Below are positions 1 to 15,179 of a stretch of DNA of 64,000 bases, in pieces. The notes below the pieces were generated by a model that had not been told where the DNA came from, made no database searches, and worked only from the letters and a program-made list of their open reading frames with translations. The stretch lies in NCBI RefSeq assembly GCF_000327385.1, contig NW_008710427.1, forward strand, positions 689,839 through 753,838. Direction: 5' to 3'. The position numbers and the translations under genes are program-made. Every line of letters begins with the position of its first letter. Position 1 is the first letter of the stretch. The DNA comes from Lottia gigantea (Eukaryota; Mollusca; Gastropoda; Lottiidae).

Positions 1-3000
1 ACAGTGATATTTATTACATAACCATTAAACCTATTTTTACAACAGATTATATATAAAAGTCGATAGTTGTTGTCATGAGAACAAACAACAGCCAATTGAT
101 TCGTGAACAATTCCATCTATAAGCATATTAATTTATCAATGCGGTTTGCATTGATTGTCTAAGCCAGTCAATTAAGCTACGCCCTGTCATTACACTCGAT
201 ACTTGCATCATCGCAAAATTTTATAAGTGTCTTATGTAATCATCTGAACAGGAAAAAAGTATAGTTTACGAAGGCGTTTTTTTGTGAAATGCCACCTAAA
301 GTTCATATTTTAAATTTCAAAAAGTTAAATTCTTTTTGTTTAAAGTTTCCAATCTAAAACAACAAGGCGACACTTGACATTTTTTAAAACTTAAAACATA
401 ACTTTATCCCTTGGGTAAACAAAGTAATTCGTTTGTTTTAAGAAAAAAAAAAGAAGCTTATTTTCAGAAGCCTGTACCAAGTTCGACGATCGTAACTTTG
501 CAATGCACGCGACATTTCAATATATAGTTCAATGGTTGCGAATAAGAACAATTTGTCTTCTGCACCATATTGAATACCCTTTAAAAAAACAATTTTAAAA
601 TAATAAAAAAACCGTTTTGCCCTGTCCTAAATTTCTTACTTATGAAGGATGTCTCGTTCAATAGAAAGGAAAACAAGATATTTGTAACGCATTGCTTATT
701 TGAATTTACCTTTGTTCGAACATGTATCATTAGATATGAAATTGTTTGACTTCAGTGATGTTTTTAAATTAATTATATATCGTGTTGACAAAAGACTATG
801 GCTGGTAAAGAATGGGCGTATGAATGTTTAGATGATCAACTTTAATTGTTAATATTACCATGTGTTTCTCTTGCTATGTATTTAAATTGACTGTACATGT
901 CATTCATCACAAACACACCTATATAACATGTAGGAACACAATTCTAACAATGCCCAATATACATATATGATAAGCATTAGACAATCATATATTATTCATT
1001 CGAATAGAGATTTAACATGTATCTTAAACACCACCCTTGACTAACCCAACTATCATTACGTAGTGTTCAAGATCGATTATTAATTTTGATAATTCTGATT
1101 GAGTGAAGATTGCGCTGTGTGCTATACATTAATGTCATAAAGACGCTACTCGTAGAAATCAAGTTTAATACAGATCTGACATAAGTATTGTCCATCTTTC
1201 GATTGTTATCTTGATCTTATGTATATCAATCAATGTAAACGTATGCCATCAGTATGAATCTTGACAGCCATCAGCGGAAAAAACAAGAAAGGTAACATAA
1301 CAAGTTACAGTAATTTGTCAATTTCAAATTATGTTGTTTGATTGTTATCATGATGGTGTAGATGTCAATGAGGATGTAGGCCCAAAGCATTACGATATAC
1401 CAAGTGATAGGAACATGATAGTGTGACAGGATTGATGATGTGATTATCAATAGGAAGGTTGTTTATGATGTGATTATCAATAGGAAGGTTGTTTATCACA
1501 ATGTAACCTTCGGAAGTATCTCCTCTGGAATTGTTGTTGGTGTCACGGGTAAGACGCAGTAGCTAAACAAACTGTGAGAACACGTGGATTGACGATGGGC
1601 ACTTCCTGTGTATCAAAGTAAAATTGTTATATATCATATACAAAATGAGGAATGAACTTGTGTAATATTCTTTATATTGACTGATTGAGTTATTCAGCTA
1701 CATTGTCAAGCCATTGAGAAAGCTGTTATTCAAAACAAGAACATGTATAAGGAATAAAGGGAATACTTCATCTAGTTTCAATCAATCAATCAAAGACGCT
1801 CAAAGTACAATTCCTCAATAATAAGTACTATAAATCAAGTTATGGGAGATGACTGTGATCAGTTCTACAGTCATTTATTTGCACACAAAGCCCACAAAAG
1901 TCAACATCAAAACTTAGCTTTATCAACTGATTGTGCAAATATATATTGGAATATATCACTTAAAGTCTGTATAGGAATCACAATGGCATTTTAAATAAAG
2001 CACTATGTTTAATGTAACCATTTCTATTTATATAGCCACATAGTTTAACATTAAAATTGTATGTTCATAGTTAAACATTAAAATTGTAGGTTATGTTCAA
2101 CTCTGTTTAAATATTAGATGTAGGTTTTTTAGTTAAATCTACCAACTGAATTCTGGAAACGATCCTGCTATTTGCCTAATGTGAAGAATAATAATAATTG
2201 GCTAATCTCTAGAATTGTAATGTAGAAAAAGTAAAATATATATGTAGATACTGATATACATGTAGGCCCTGAAAAGATATACAATTGCATTCATTGACAA
2301 TTTTATATCGTTAAAGCATTAACAAGTTTTAACCACATTGAAATGACAAGGAAATAGACAATTTTGTTTTGTCTTGGATACTGCCCATCCGTTTCCCTCT
2401 AAGAAATAGGATAACTATAATATTCACCCATATTAATCAATAACTTTACCTTTACCTATTATCAAAGTAATGCAATGCACCAGAACTGATTTGTTGATGA
2501 TTTTAAAGTCATCGTCTTGATAGCGTAATGTTGATAAATGTTAGGTAAGTGACTGGTTAAGATGAGAACAATATTTAAAAAGAATACTTCAATGGTATTT
2601 CATCAACCCAGTTTCTTCTCTTTTATGGTGGACAAAAGCGACTTTAAACCTAAATTTCCATACCATTCTTCATTTTTGAAAGTCTGTCATAGGACGAAAC
2701 ACGTTTCAAATAAATGACTAACTCTGGCACATTCCAGAACAAAAGTCACAGAATAGACAATCATTGCTACAAAACCTAGACATGTGTAGTTCCACCTTCC
2801 ATGAACGCCAGTTTGACTTCTCACCATTTTGCATCCTTTTGTTTGATTTGTAGAGGATTATGTAAAAGAATTATTTGTCAGTTAACAATACTAAGTCAAT
2901 ACTGTGTACCAGCTATAAGACGAATCAATCCGCGTGAGATATAAAGTTAAAAATGTGATGTTATCCAATAAAATGTACACAGTTTTTATTGAATTTAAAC

Positions 3001-6000
3001 AATTCAACACGATTTGTAAAACATTTGTGTTAGTTTTCTTAAAGATTTTAGACTTCAGAAGGATGGAATTCAACGCCGAATACTGATGTTTAATAAATAT
3101 CAACACGTAAGTCATAAATTGAAATGTCCTGATCAGCATCATTATAGTCCTAGAAAGATGATTTCACCATGCAATGTGCACACAATGAACTATAGCTTAC
3201 TCTGTTCCGAGCGTAATTTCCAAACCATTGGCATTCCGTCCCATCTTAGATACATGTACTTTGCTTTAGCAGCCTTTAGGGTGCCAACCAGTGTGTTAAA
3301 ATGCTGTTCTTAAATCTGTATAATAGGGAAAAATGTACTCTTATTTGGATAAGTGTATATTTTCAAAGATGGAAGCTTGTAGTGAAACCTAAGGAGAGGA
3401 TATGACCAGATTAGCAAGCTAAAAATCCAGTTCACACAACGACGAACGAATTCAGTCCAAAACAAAACAGATGGTCCAACTCTTGTGGGAAAGTCACAGA
3501 AGAAACGTTTTGAGAAGTTGAAATCAACATACTTGACATGCAATGACCAAACGTTGAGACATGGGTCGTGAGAATGAACAAATATATCTGGTAGACATGA
3601 GACCCATCGTCATGGATCCCTATTCAATTACAATTGTAATGAACGTATTGTAGAAAATCAACAAGAAGAGAAAAACAACAACAACTAGGTAAATAGTATA
3701 ACACGTGTAATCACACCGACTAGCTTGTTTGTTAGCAATCATTGTAAACATATCAACTGCCTTTCATCTTGTTGATCTTTGGTAAATCATTTTCATCAAA
3801 ATTATTGCAGGGAGGAGCCGTATGCTCTTAATGTGGAATTTCTTCTCTTTTTTCAGGGACTTGCAAGGCAACTATATCAACGAATCTCACAAATTCATAC
3901 TAATGTGTTCCTGTTGCAAAAGAACGCTAGTAATCATCGACGACCTCCTGCAAAACTTGTATCATATTACAGTTATATCTAAAGAAAATCGCATCCTAAG
4001 GCAGTGTTAACGGATTGTCTGGTACAAACACGTGCTATCAGCAACTGTAACGTCATGTATATCCAGATCTATATCCTGGTAAATCCTAGAAAATGTCTTA
4101 AAGATTTAAATATATGATATAGTCTGTCATATATTTTGTTAGGCTAAATAAACTGCACTGAGCAAATTCCCCACTAAAAGTCAAGTGATGTCGAAATTTA
4201 GACACGGCGAAAGAGATTGGCTATTATTGGTAAAATGGTAAAAAACTGGTAAATGTTATCTGATTTAAAAAATATTTTATTTGTTGACACCAGTCATGTC
4301 GTCATTGACATCATGTCAGTGTGACATTCTATTTAACTTCACAAAGGCAATCGTCACATTGTTTTAAACTATACTTCTTTTGTTTCACTGGTTACCACCA
4401 CCTAGCTCTACTAATGTATTCACAGCAAAGAAAAAAAATACAAGCAATAATACATGTTGGTCATGATGATATCTGTTAAGAAAAATGTCATAAGTGGATT
4501 AACTGATCCTGACAAGAAATTGTTTCATATCAAAATTGATTTGTATTTCTCAAAATTGTTTGGCATCATCTATCATTTTGAGGCCATATCTAAATTCTAA
4601 TAATGAGTAAAAGGAAACATTTCGCATCAACATTCTTTCTTTCACATCATACTGTTGTAAGCACCTTTAAAAGGAAATAGTATCGGGATCAAGATAGATT
4701 ATTGTTATTGTGTATTCATTTCATTTCACATGGATTGGTATCTTTGACGATGTGAGATATTAACCATCAATAAGGAATATTGACTGTAAATACCAATTTC
4801 CTTATGATTAATTTTGGTTTTACTTCCTTACAACTGGTTAAAGTGAGCGTTTTGCTGCTGGGAGAAGCTATCAATTGGGAAGACATGTGTTATTTGTACA
4901 AATATCAAGGATAGATTCTCGATCGAATGCGAATTGTTGAAATGAATAAATGGTTAAGAAAAATGTGTGCAAAGGACAAGACGATGTGTCAGGGATGTTT
5001 TTTCAAGATTTTTTTAAAAACTTTCTACGTTTACGGTAGAAAATGATAGGAATTTTATAACAATGAGATAAAAGATTGAGGACAACCGTTCCTAGTTTAA
5101 ATTCTTCACAATTTATCAATACAATTTACATCTTAAGATAGTATCACACTTAAAAGGGCTTATCAGTGGCGCGTAGGAAATTCCAGCCTTAGCTTTTTCA
5201 ATGATCTCGAAGTATTAAAGATGATGCTTTAGTAGCACGACATTGTTCACAAGGTTTGAATGATACTACATTACGAAATGGTATCAGATTTTACTATTAG
5301 TCTTTTTGTCTGTCATGCTATCTAGTCGATAAGGTGCATATAATATCATCATATCATTATCTAACATAAAATATATTAGGTATATAAATATGTATAGGAG
5401 ATCAAAGAACTCTTGAAAAACAATCAATAACAAAACTTTGACACAGATTCATCCATTAAATATTAAACACTATAACTGGTAAATACTTTGATGGTTCTGC
5501 TGTTTTAGCAGCTTTGTTGCAATCGAACCTAGAATACTGACTATATGTTAACTAAATGTAGTTTCAGGTAACTTCTACTAACAATGAATCAATTAAATAT
5601 TTATATCTATCACATTGATAATAGCCTATTGTGCAGTTTTTATAGCATGTCGAGACTGTTTTCCTCTTAAGATATGCCTGACATTGGCATTATTTGCATA
5701 ATTATACTCAAAAATAGTTGTCGTGTGTTAAATATTTGGGCGATGAACGAAAGTTGGGCGACGCTGAATTTCCTCATGGTTTAAATGGTTTTGAATGAAG
5801 AAGGTTTTGCCAGTATAGTCAAGAACTTAGTTATTGTCCGTAAAATATTGTTGTTCCTCTTTCGTCTATGTATGTGACGCCACAAATCCGATACTTGAGG
5901 AAATAACATTATTTTGTACAAGTGGATCTTTTAGTTGGTACATTATCATTATGTAAGTCCCATGGTGAACGTTAGCATCTTGTCAATATTGGCTTAAAAC

Positions 6001-9000
6001 CGTACTCTACACTATTTCAACAAGATAGCAACACCAGCGGTTGGTAAACCACCAATACAGAAACAATCGATCTGAACACATGGTCATTGTCAAAAAAAAC
6101 GTCGTCAATATGGACAACATTGAATCTAGTTCGGTTGTTACATTTTTAATTCAGAACACCACTAATAGGTGTATACACTTCAGTACTCTGACTTTTAATT
6201 TGGTTATCAAAAACTAATTATTAACGATTTAGTCACATTAAGTCGTCAAAATTAAAACAAATTTAAATTATATAACAATTATAATTGATACAAGGCATCA
6301 ATAAATTGACCAAAAGAACAAAAAATAACTACAATTTGTCTACACCGAAAGCAACTGGTGGTCGTTCAGAACGCGTTTCAGATTGCTCCATCTAAACCGG
6401 AAATGATACACTAAATTGGATCGAAAAAATATCTAAATCCACTGTCTATGCAACTGACAAAATTATAGAAGTGACCCAATTCATTTTGAATTAATAACCT
6501 TTAAATAAATTACATCTACATTCAACTATATCCTTCTTTAAGTGTATAATTACAAAAAAATGGTCACGGTCTACTGGCTGTGTTAACAATTCAATTTCAA
6601 AACTATTTAATACTGAAAGAGAGCATTCATAGCCAACACCAGGTTAAAGGAACCAAATGTTCCTGAAAGAAATCAACTAAGAAGAGCCTAAAACTACAAA
6701 AGACAATGAAGGTATAAACTGTCACTTTCATATTCGGACTTGAAGTGTATGCCTTCAATAAGGTGCAAACTTTACTTCGACGTATTATTTATGCAAATCT
6801 CCAAATTGATACCGTACCGTATCCATGAAGTTATAGGTTTGTACTATCATGACTGGTGATAAGCGGTTATAATTAATACAATGGAATTAGAACGACGAAC
6901 TTTCTAACTACTCCTCATTACATTGTGTCAGAGTATAAAATTTGTAGAAAATTCAATCTTGCCGACTATACACATGTAATCTATTTTCTACTCTTTATAG
7001 TGATGACGCTTATTTTAAGTTAGTTTTTTTAAACTTAAACAGAATTTTAAGATAGTTATAGATTGCAATTGTCGTCTCGTTCAGATCGTTGATTTTTGTG
7101 TCAGTTTTACTAGCTTATTTTACGAAGACTTAAAAACTTCAGTTAGCCCTATACAATGAAAAAGGAATGGAATTTGCACTTTCTCAGTTAATAAAACGAT
7201 GAATGTATATATGTCGAGGCGGTGTGAACTATTAACTAAGCAATAAATCAAAATACGTTTTAATTAGTCGTAGGTTAACATTCTTACTGTATTATTTTCA
7301 TTAGCCTCAAGATATTAGATCATTTCTATTACAATTATCAATAATTTTTTTCTCGTTAACATTGATATCTTCATCTATCATGTAACAATCTGGGTCACTT
7401 ATGATAATCTAGTTGGTCCAACTGGATGAGGAATGACAAATCTCAAGATGGGGTTCTGTATCAACTTCCAGAAGAAAGCGAGGGATAAGTCTTAACCTTT
7501 TTTCCCTTTAAACTAAGAAGGGGGCAAACAAGTGGGTTTGTAGGGACAACTCGAATCAACTTTCAAAGGCAACTCAGACCACTTTTTAGTTTTTGGTCAG
7601 AGTCTTAAAAAAAGTAGTCCGAATTGTCTCTTAAGGTTGGACCGAGTCTTTATAAAAGTGGTCTCAGTTGTCTTTTAAAATCATTTGTTGGTCTGGGGTT
7701 GACTTGTGTTCATTTGTATCTCCCATTAGGCAAGATGATTTTTCCTTGGTCAATGTTAACTAGAGTACGCTGTTTGATCTGAAACTATTGTAAACGTTAA
7801 TTTGGGCTATAGATTATAATCAAGATGAATCAATATATTGACATATTGTACAATATTGGTTAAAACAGAAATCACTGGTAGTTATAACATTGTTCTATTG
7901 ATTATATTGAACAGTTTTCACTCGAGTTTAAATTAACCGCGACATGACCAATAACAGCAGAAACCTCTCACAGCCTCATAATCATCGCAACGAACATGTT
8001 TCAGACCAATCTGAAGACCTACAATTTTTTCAGTAATTCTTTTATGGAAAGTAGGGGATGCAAGTAGATCGCAAAAAAATTTCAAGCACACATTTTGATT
8101 TAGAAGGGGGTATTATCTTTATAAAATGCTTTACACGTTGTGCAAGAGTTTAAATTGTAAGACGATCTTATTCTTGTTATTTGAGTGCTTTGGATAAAGA
8201 AAATATATAATTCATATTATAACATCTGAAATTATTCCTTCTTTTAGTGTACCCTTACGAATCACAAAGTTTTATGCAAAAAATCAGTTTCATGTTAAGA
8301 ATTCGCGTGAATATGATTTCTGGATTTATAATGAAGGTTGTGTATGGTATAAAAATATATATTGCCTCTGGATACAACATATCAAACATATTTTTTTATA
8401 TTATTTTAATCTATTGTCAGAGTAATAAATTGTCATCACTAGGTCAAATACAAAATCTTTTATGTCATACTGTATGTATTATGACATAGTTGGTTAAAAT
8501 GGGGTGCCCCTCCCATACAAATCATCGATTTACCTTCTTAACCCTAATCTTAAGAGATAACAGACATACACCTTTATAAATTATTGGAGTGATTAAAATA
8601 TTCCGAACTCACAAGATAATGAAAAGTTGGGAGAGTTGTTCCTGTACATGACGTGTATGAACGTATAGCGAATTGAAACACAGCGGATCTGTACAACCCT
8701 GATCATATGAACATTAGATTGACCACTTCAGACACTTTCATTATGTATAAAATTAGGTTTACTGGCGACTTTATAACACCACGTTATTAATTCGGTTTTA
8801 CTTGTTGTAAGTTTTTCGGCACCTTGTAGGGTTTACCAACAGCTCTGTACCATTTTGGTGATACCATGAGTGAGGTACCATTTGAGTTTTAGCATGGACA
8901 AGTCAATGAACCATGTAACTGTTTACTGAACTGTTTAACCGAGTATTACTTGCACATGTTTAAATATTATCATACCGCCTCATAGCGGGACGTTACAAAA

Positions 9001-9067
9001 TGTCATACGGGAACATGAATTTAAACTGTTAGTAATAAAAAGTTAAATAAAAGGTGTCAAAACCTAC
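1..9067. other. Gene-poor AT-rich stretch
   Basis: I recognise no protein family, RNA gene or complete transposon here. Visible structure is limited to two small tandem duplications, a 31-bp unit at about 1436-1497 and a unit of about 28 bp at about 2040-2093, plus the hairpin near 7.6 kb listed separately. Open frames are short (the longest about 80 codons) and none shows a family motif. It could contain introns or distal exons of the possible secreted-protein gene whose first exon lies at 9068-9143 on the minus strand, but I could not connect any exon to it with confidence. Confidence 0.5.
7565..7679. repeat. Imperfect inverted repeat (hairpin)
   Basis: The left arm (7565-7588) reads AAAGGCAACTCAGACCACTT and continues into TTTA. 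Its reverse complement recurs with few mismatches at 7653-7679. A third related copy (AAAAAAAGTAGTCCGAATTG, about 7608-7627) lies between the arms. The DNA or a transcript could fold into a long hairpin. It may be a decayed MITE or foldback element; no target-site duplication is visible. Confidence 0.55.
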
Positions 9068-9143
9068 CTGTTGAAGTATAAACATGAGTGATAGAAGCTA
9101 GTACAAGGACTACTATACAGATCCTATAGTCAATAGTCTTCAT
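9068..9143 (-). CDS. Possible first coding exon of a secreted protein
   Basis: Read on the minus strand from an ATG at 9143, the frame encodes a short polar start (MKTIDYR), a hydrophobic core (ICIVVLVLASI) and a small-residue region (THVYTST), the shape of a cleavable signal peptide. It then meets a good splice donor, CAG|GTAGGT, at 9067. The exon is 76 nt and ends one base into a codon. No downstream exon was identified with confidence, so the mature protein is unknown. Alternatives are chance, or a first exon of a gene whose other exons lie in the stretch to the left. Confidence 0.35.
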
Positions 9144-12100
9144 TATTAGTCTTTGATCCACCGCTAATTCCAGGTAATTCCTCGTAGATCACAGATACAA
9201 AATGTCTTTATAGAAACCAACAACACTTTCTATAATTCAAACCAACTTTAAAATATAAATTACACTTTTAGTATGAATATAATCTATTTCCCTCTCGTCA
9301 CAAATTTGAGCGAAAATTTGGTTCCTCGAAACGTCTTTAGGAAATGAAATCTGTTCTTCCTATGTTCTAACTTCGCCTGCTTTCTTTTATCACACAAATA
9401 AATTTTGAACTTTAGGAAGAGACATTGTTACGTTATTGTCACCTGAATGTTTGTAGACAGTAGGGCACACCTCACATGGTTAAGAAGCATCTAGCGAACC
9501 CATTAGTATTTCTAAATAGAAAACATTGCATCAAATGTATCGGTAATAACTATAGGGGTGACAGGTAGCGACAGGTATACCGCTATATGACAGTGGATGA
9601 ATTGAAACGTCACCAATTGGCAGAATTTTCTTACACTAAATCATAATTTATAAGTCTTATATTACAAAATTTACAACTTATTTATTTTGAACGTCGAATA
9701 GTTTCAAAAAGAAATATTGTTTGAAATGTCTAATTGTCGCAGTATATGACAACACCTTAAAGGTGCAAAATAGACTCGTCCATACCTGTCTGACAAGGTA
9801 GCAATCTATCAAGAGTAGTAGTCCATTCATAAGTTGAGTGATTAGCTATCGGTCGGCCCACGACGATTTTTTGAATCAAATTAGGGTAGTTAACAATGAC
9901 ATCTAACCCTAGTATTGTTCGATAAAATATTTGAGGAGTTTAGGGCTCATCTAAAATTCTCTGATTAGAAGTAATCAACCGTTCCTTTAGGCGGGAGTGG
10001 TTTCAATGTAGGGTTTGTTTGAAATGGGTTATCATTGTTCGGATCCCGTTATAACATAGAAATGGTCTAGAAGATCTACTTTTAAACGAATTTTAACTTA
10101 AGAAATCGAAATTCACAATTAATTGACAGTGAGTAAATGTAAAAATAAAACAAACACCCTAGACCAGAGGTGAATGTTTTTTATCATCAATAAGCTTAAA
10201 ATACCAAACCATAAGTCACTTGGTTGGTCAATAAGTATTGAGGACAGATTCAATTAGGTAGTAGGGTTGACTAATCTTTAGTGCATCAACAATCCTCTCA
10301 ATAAATTGCTTTAAAAAGAGATGCTTTCGATTGCTTCTGTGTTAGACGTATACTTGAATGTTCATTTTGTATTCCTTGAATATACTTTTTTAACATAACA
10401 GATAGTGTAATAGTGATCATGGTAAATGTAATTAACTGTGCCATTCAGCCAGATACATTACCTTTTCTTCGAAATACATGCCTCAAGGATTCATACTTTC
10501 ATTTGATAATTTATTTGACTCGACATGTTAGCTCCGTTGAATGACAGAAACGTATACATTTCCCATACAGTTCATGCAATTAAACCAAATGTCGCCATTG
10601 AGTGGGGAGGGTATCTATTTATATATTTAGAAAATGTTTAGAATGAATTTATCATAAATAATTGTTTTATTTAAACACTAATATTTATGACTAGAATATT
10701 AATATTAACTGACACTCTATAGTGGTTTATTGTGAGTTTGCACTTAAAATACAGATAACCTTTTGTTACCTAGAAATGTATTCCTTTAAAACCTTGCAAA
10801 CATTATTAACAACCATTGAGTTATTTTCCCTTTATAAAAAGATAAAATACTATTTGATCAACATCTGGGATGTTATTTGATGCATGGAAAGTGCAAAGCA
10901 GAAGTTTGCTGAAAAGTTCTGAATTGAATATATCTATCAGATTAAACCAAATTTTGTCACCAACAAGTACAACCAAATACATGTGATGTAAGACTACAGA
11001 GTTATTATTGTTTTTGTACCAGATTACCCGTGAACATGTTCATTGGCCAGTCATCAAGTACAAAAAAGAAACAGATAGGGAATAATGTCCGTTCCTTTTC
11101 CACAATAAATAAGTGGGTGGCAGAGAGAGCTTTGGCGGTGACCCGCGACCACCACGGGCCATCAACAGCAATCAGTTCAGAAACATTACCTGATTAATCA
11201 TTCGAAATATCGCCAATGTTTTTGGTATCTCTCATGGTTGAGCACATTATCACTAACGAGTTGGAAATGACATTGATTGGTACCGAAGCTCTTGGCAGTT
11301 GATCAGAAACTTGTCGTTTTGGAGCATCTGATTTGGTTCCTTCAGACTTCCACCTGTTTCCTAAGAAATAACTGGTAGCCTCGTATTAACAACTTTTTTT
11401 TTTACAGTAGTCAAAGAGGCTCAATGTCATAATGTCTAAAACTATGTTAAATTAATCTTGTATTCTTATTCTCAACCCATTTTCGACACAAAACTATAAT
11501 GGAATATAATAAGCTTTAATTTTCCATCTCAAGGCAAACATGTATCTTTTGTTCGTGTAGGTCAAATGGTTAACAGTTTGACTTTTTAAGCTTATGACAA
11601 AGAATTATTTCAACTTATTTGAACCACGTAAAAGTTAAGAAAAAATAGTTTGTTTCCGAGTAATATTTGGTGATGAACGAGTGATCGGTAGAGTGGTTGA
11701 AGTGACAGTAGTGTAAACTTTATTAATATTATTCCCCTTTCTTATTTCATCTACAGCACCAAGAATTACCTTAACAGGTGTCAAAATAATAGATTTTAAC
11801 CTTAAACATTAATCCACGGCATAAAGATTAACTGATAATCCGTGTTGTATTGAAGATGAAATAATGAAGGCGTTAATTAAGCCCTAGGGTGAACAGCATA
11901 TCCTAGTGTAGAACAATAATACTTACTAAATTCGTTGAGGTGTCAAAAGAACAGATTGCCAGATATTTAAGTGTTGTTATGCTTTGTGATTAAAGTTGTT
12001 ATAAATTGAAAAATGAAAGAATATTGCTGTATTTATGTGCCGACCTTGCACTTCACAATAGCACTTCCCACAAACAATGGTTATATCTAATAATGTCGAA

Positions 12101-15100
12101 AGCAAAGTTCATATAACATTCTGTGCAGGATGAAAAAATTCAATTCATTGAACGCTCATTTATATATATATATTATATTATGTTGGAATTAGGAATACTT
12201 GAAGTGGAACATTATTTAAAACTGTATTATATAAGTAGGATAAATATACTAAAGAAACAATATTTGTTATGGTTTGCGCCAGAGTACTAATTTTAAAGGA
12301 ACTCAAATTTTTTGGACTTGGTCCCAAAAGCATTTATTTGTAGAATTTTCCCGGAGACATATTGGCCGCCAGTAGAACCATTGTTGGTGTGTAATGAATA
12401 TACCAAATATACCAATTATTAGTAGCTATGTGGACTCGACGAAAACGGATATTTCCACTCGAAACAGAGAGAAAGTTAGATGCAAATTACTGCAGCGAAT
12501 CTATAATTTTACTGTTTGTGTATTTTGTTCATCCCCTACCACAAAAGTGTTTCTTTACGGCGTTGTATATTTTACCTTTAATTGCCACATGGCGGTACAA
12601 AACATTCCGACAAAAAGTCTAATTTTCTACAATAATTTAATAATCTAATTCGCCTAAACCAGGAAAACCATTTAATTGACTTGTTAGATATGGTTAAGCA
12701 ATTATAACAATAATATTAGTCTCTATAAATATTCCTAATATACTTTTAATGCAATTATACTTGATGTACATTGAATACTTATTCAGCAAAAAAACAAGCT
12801 TATATAAATTGTACATCCATAGCCTCACATGGTTTTGAAATCAGACGACCTTTTGATTTCAAATATACCTTCATGAAACACTTTATTTGTCTTCGGACGC
12901 TATTTTCTGAATCCTATTATACGAAGATTATATGTCGAGAAGCCTTTCTACCAAGAGGTTCTTGGTCAAGCCATTACCATTGATACTTCAGTAACATTTA
13001 CAAAGTTAATGTGTTAGTCACTAACCCCGTGGGATGTTACTTATAACATAGCATTTTCCGAATGCAACGAATATAAAGAACTATAAATGCTAAGTTGGTA
13101 ATTTAGTAATGGCGGGTGCCACGTATGGTGGATGTAAAATTCCAAATTAAGAGCTCTCCCAATTCGGTCAGAAAAGAATCGAGACTTTAATTTGACAATA
13201 ATTAACTAATTATTAATTAGTATATTATCATCATCAACATTGAACAGTTTCATCCAAATCGAAATTTAATTTGATATGATTGAGCAGGGGGAAATCTATA
13301 CATTCTGAAAACTACTACGACAAACAACATCTGATGTAAGCCGGAATTAAGAAGGGACAACAAGCCGGGAATTCTTGAAGTCTGATCTCTGAGGCAGTCT
13401 AAGGGAATGGGATTTTGACTCTGCATAAGATGTTGATTATTTGCTTTGAACTGATAATTTTACACACAGCATAATATTCAACATGTTTCCACTTTAACAC
13501 CCCAAAGTGGTCATAGGGAATGAATAGGCTGAAGCATTTTTATTTAGCAAAGCCGACTGAAATCTCACGGTCTAACTCAAAACATGTAAATGACCATTAA
13601 CTGACTGACTGGAAGCTACATAATTTCCAAAGCCGTGTTTGGGATGGGGGTTGGTGCCTGGTTATGGGAACTGATTGAACCAGGCTAGAACTTCCGATAT
13701 TATTACGAAACAATATTGCTCTCAAATCAATTGGCAAGCTGCGATATTTTGTCACTGATCACAAATAAATAATTATTCTAATTTAATAAAATCATATCAA
13801 GTGATTGTTAATGTCAGTATGAATAGGAGTTGTGATTTTAAAATATCCTTTCGTTATCCATCACAAATTTGTGGACAAATTTGGCGCAACTTAAGTCTCA
13901 ATTTTGAGGTCTTTCAATTCGGACAATACGGGCAGGTCGGAATTTCACACCCACCGTGTCACGTACGTATTTGTATTCCCAATCAGACGGTGAATCAGAC
14001 TGCATATTGCTGGTTTCTCAACGTTTTTTCTACTTCAAATGCTGTTGAATCGCAGTTTTAACCGCAATAATCAGAGTGGACTATGCAAGGAACATTTTCA
14101 ATTCTTACTACCAGAAATGAATGTACATCATTGTGTTGGACACGTTTGTTTCTAGCAGTAATATGAACGTAAGAGTGATCTCCCATAAATCAGGTACAGT
14201 AAAGGAGGGCATTTAACACCATTTCATTTTGGTGTTTGATATACTTTAAGAAATGGATTCTTAACATGCGTTACTATTCTTTTTTTGCAAAAGACCCGAT
14301 TTTGATGGTCATCAATAATGTATGGCCTAAATTTTGAACAATTGGTTAAAAAATTATTAATACATCATAACAAAGCCCTTTTTATTTGGCTGTGACAAAA
14401 TGCTTTGATAATAAATATATATATAGCTATCAACTTATAAAGTTTACTAATAAAATATTGCTCTAGTTTTTGATAATCCGAAAGGGATCGTGAGCAGACA
14501 CACTCAGTTATAGAGCGGCATCAGGTTGATCATGCCCATCCTCGCTTGCTGCATCAATTCCGGTAGGTATTTTGAAACATCTGTCTAAGAAACAGATGAT
14601 AGGTTTCAAAAGTGATACTCAATACAGAATAATGAGACTCTTTCTACTTATGATACAGTTTATGTAATCCTTGAATGACATTTAGTAAAAGTGGTTTGAT
14701 ATTGATAACACGTTTCTTATGGAATACAATTGATGTTTCAACTGGGATTCTCAAGTCTTTACCAAGCAATGAATAATATTGACAATGAGTGATGAAGCTT
14801 TTAAATTAAAAAAAAATGTACTAAATATTTAATAAGGTAATCATAGGCCCTGGGGATAAAGACGCTAGGATATGCGTTTAGGGTTCTCTTATTTCGATAG
14901 TTTCCGGTATTGGTGTTTCTTTTTTATTGTTTTAAGTTACTGCTTATATGGTTGTTTCATCTTAATTAATTCAATGATCAGTTTCATTGATATGTTTAGA
15001 ATCTCTGACTGGTTTTTGACTGCTTGAGATTGATGGACATTAAATTTGATGGACATTAATATTAAGTGGTCCTTGATTCACCGATTCAGCATTCTCCACA

Positions 15101-15179
15101 GGAAGAAACTAATTTTATAAGTTTGGAGAGGGTTGGTTAGATTAGGTAGTGATCAGTTAGGGTTTTGTAACCTAGGGTT
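9144..15179. other. Stretch with no recognised gene
   Basis: AT-rich DNA with open frames below 90 codons, none with a recognisable motif. Short (TA)n runs occur near 12.17 kb and 14.42 kb. I see no tRNA, transposase or splice-phased exon series. Confidence 0.5.

Noticed and set aside
3310-3543. 77-codon minus-strand frame with a hydrophobic segment
   Set aside because: No recognisable domain, no splice or start support, and similar frames are expected by chance in this length of DNA.
5985-6060. Possible second exon for the signal-peptide exon at 9068-9143
   Set aside because: An AG acceptor and a phase-compatible frame exist, but it gives only about 22 residues before a stop and has no family support; chance is likely.
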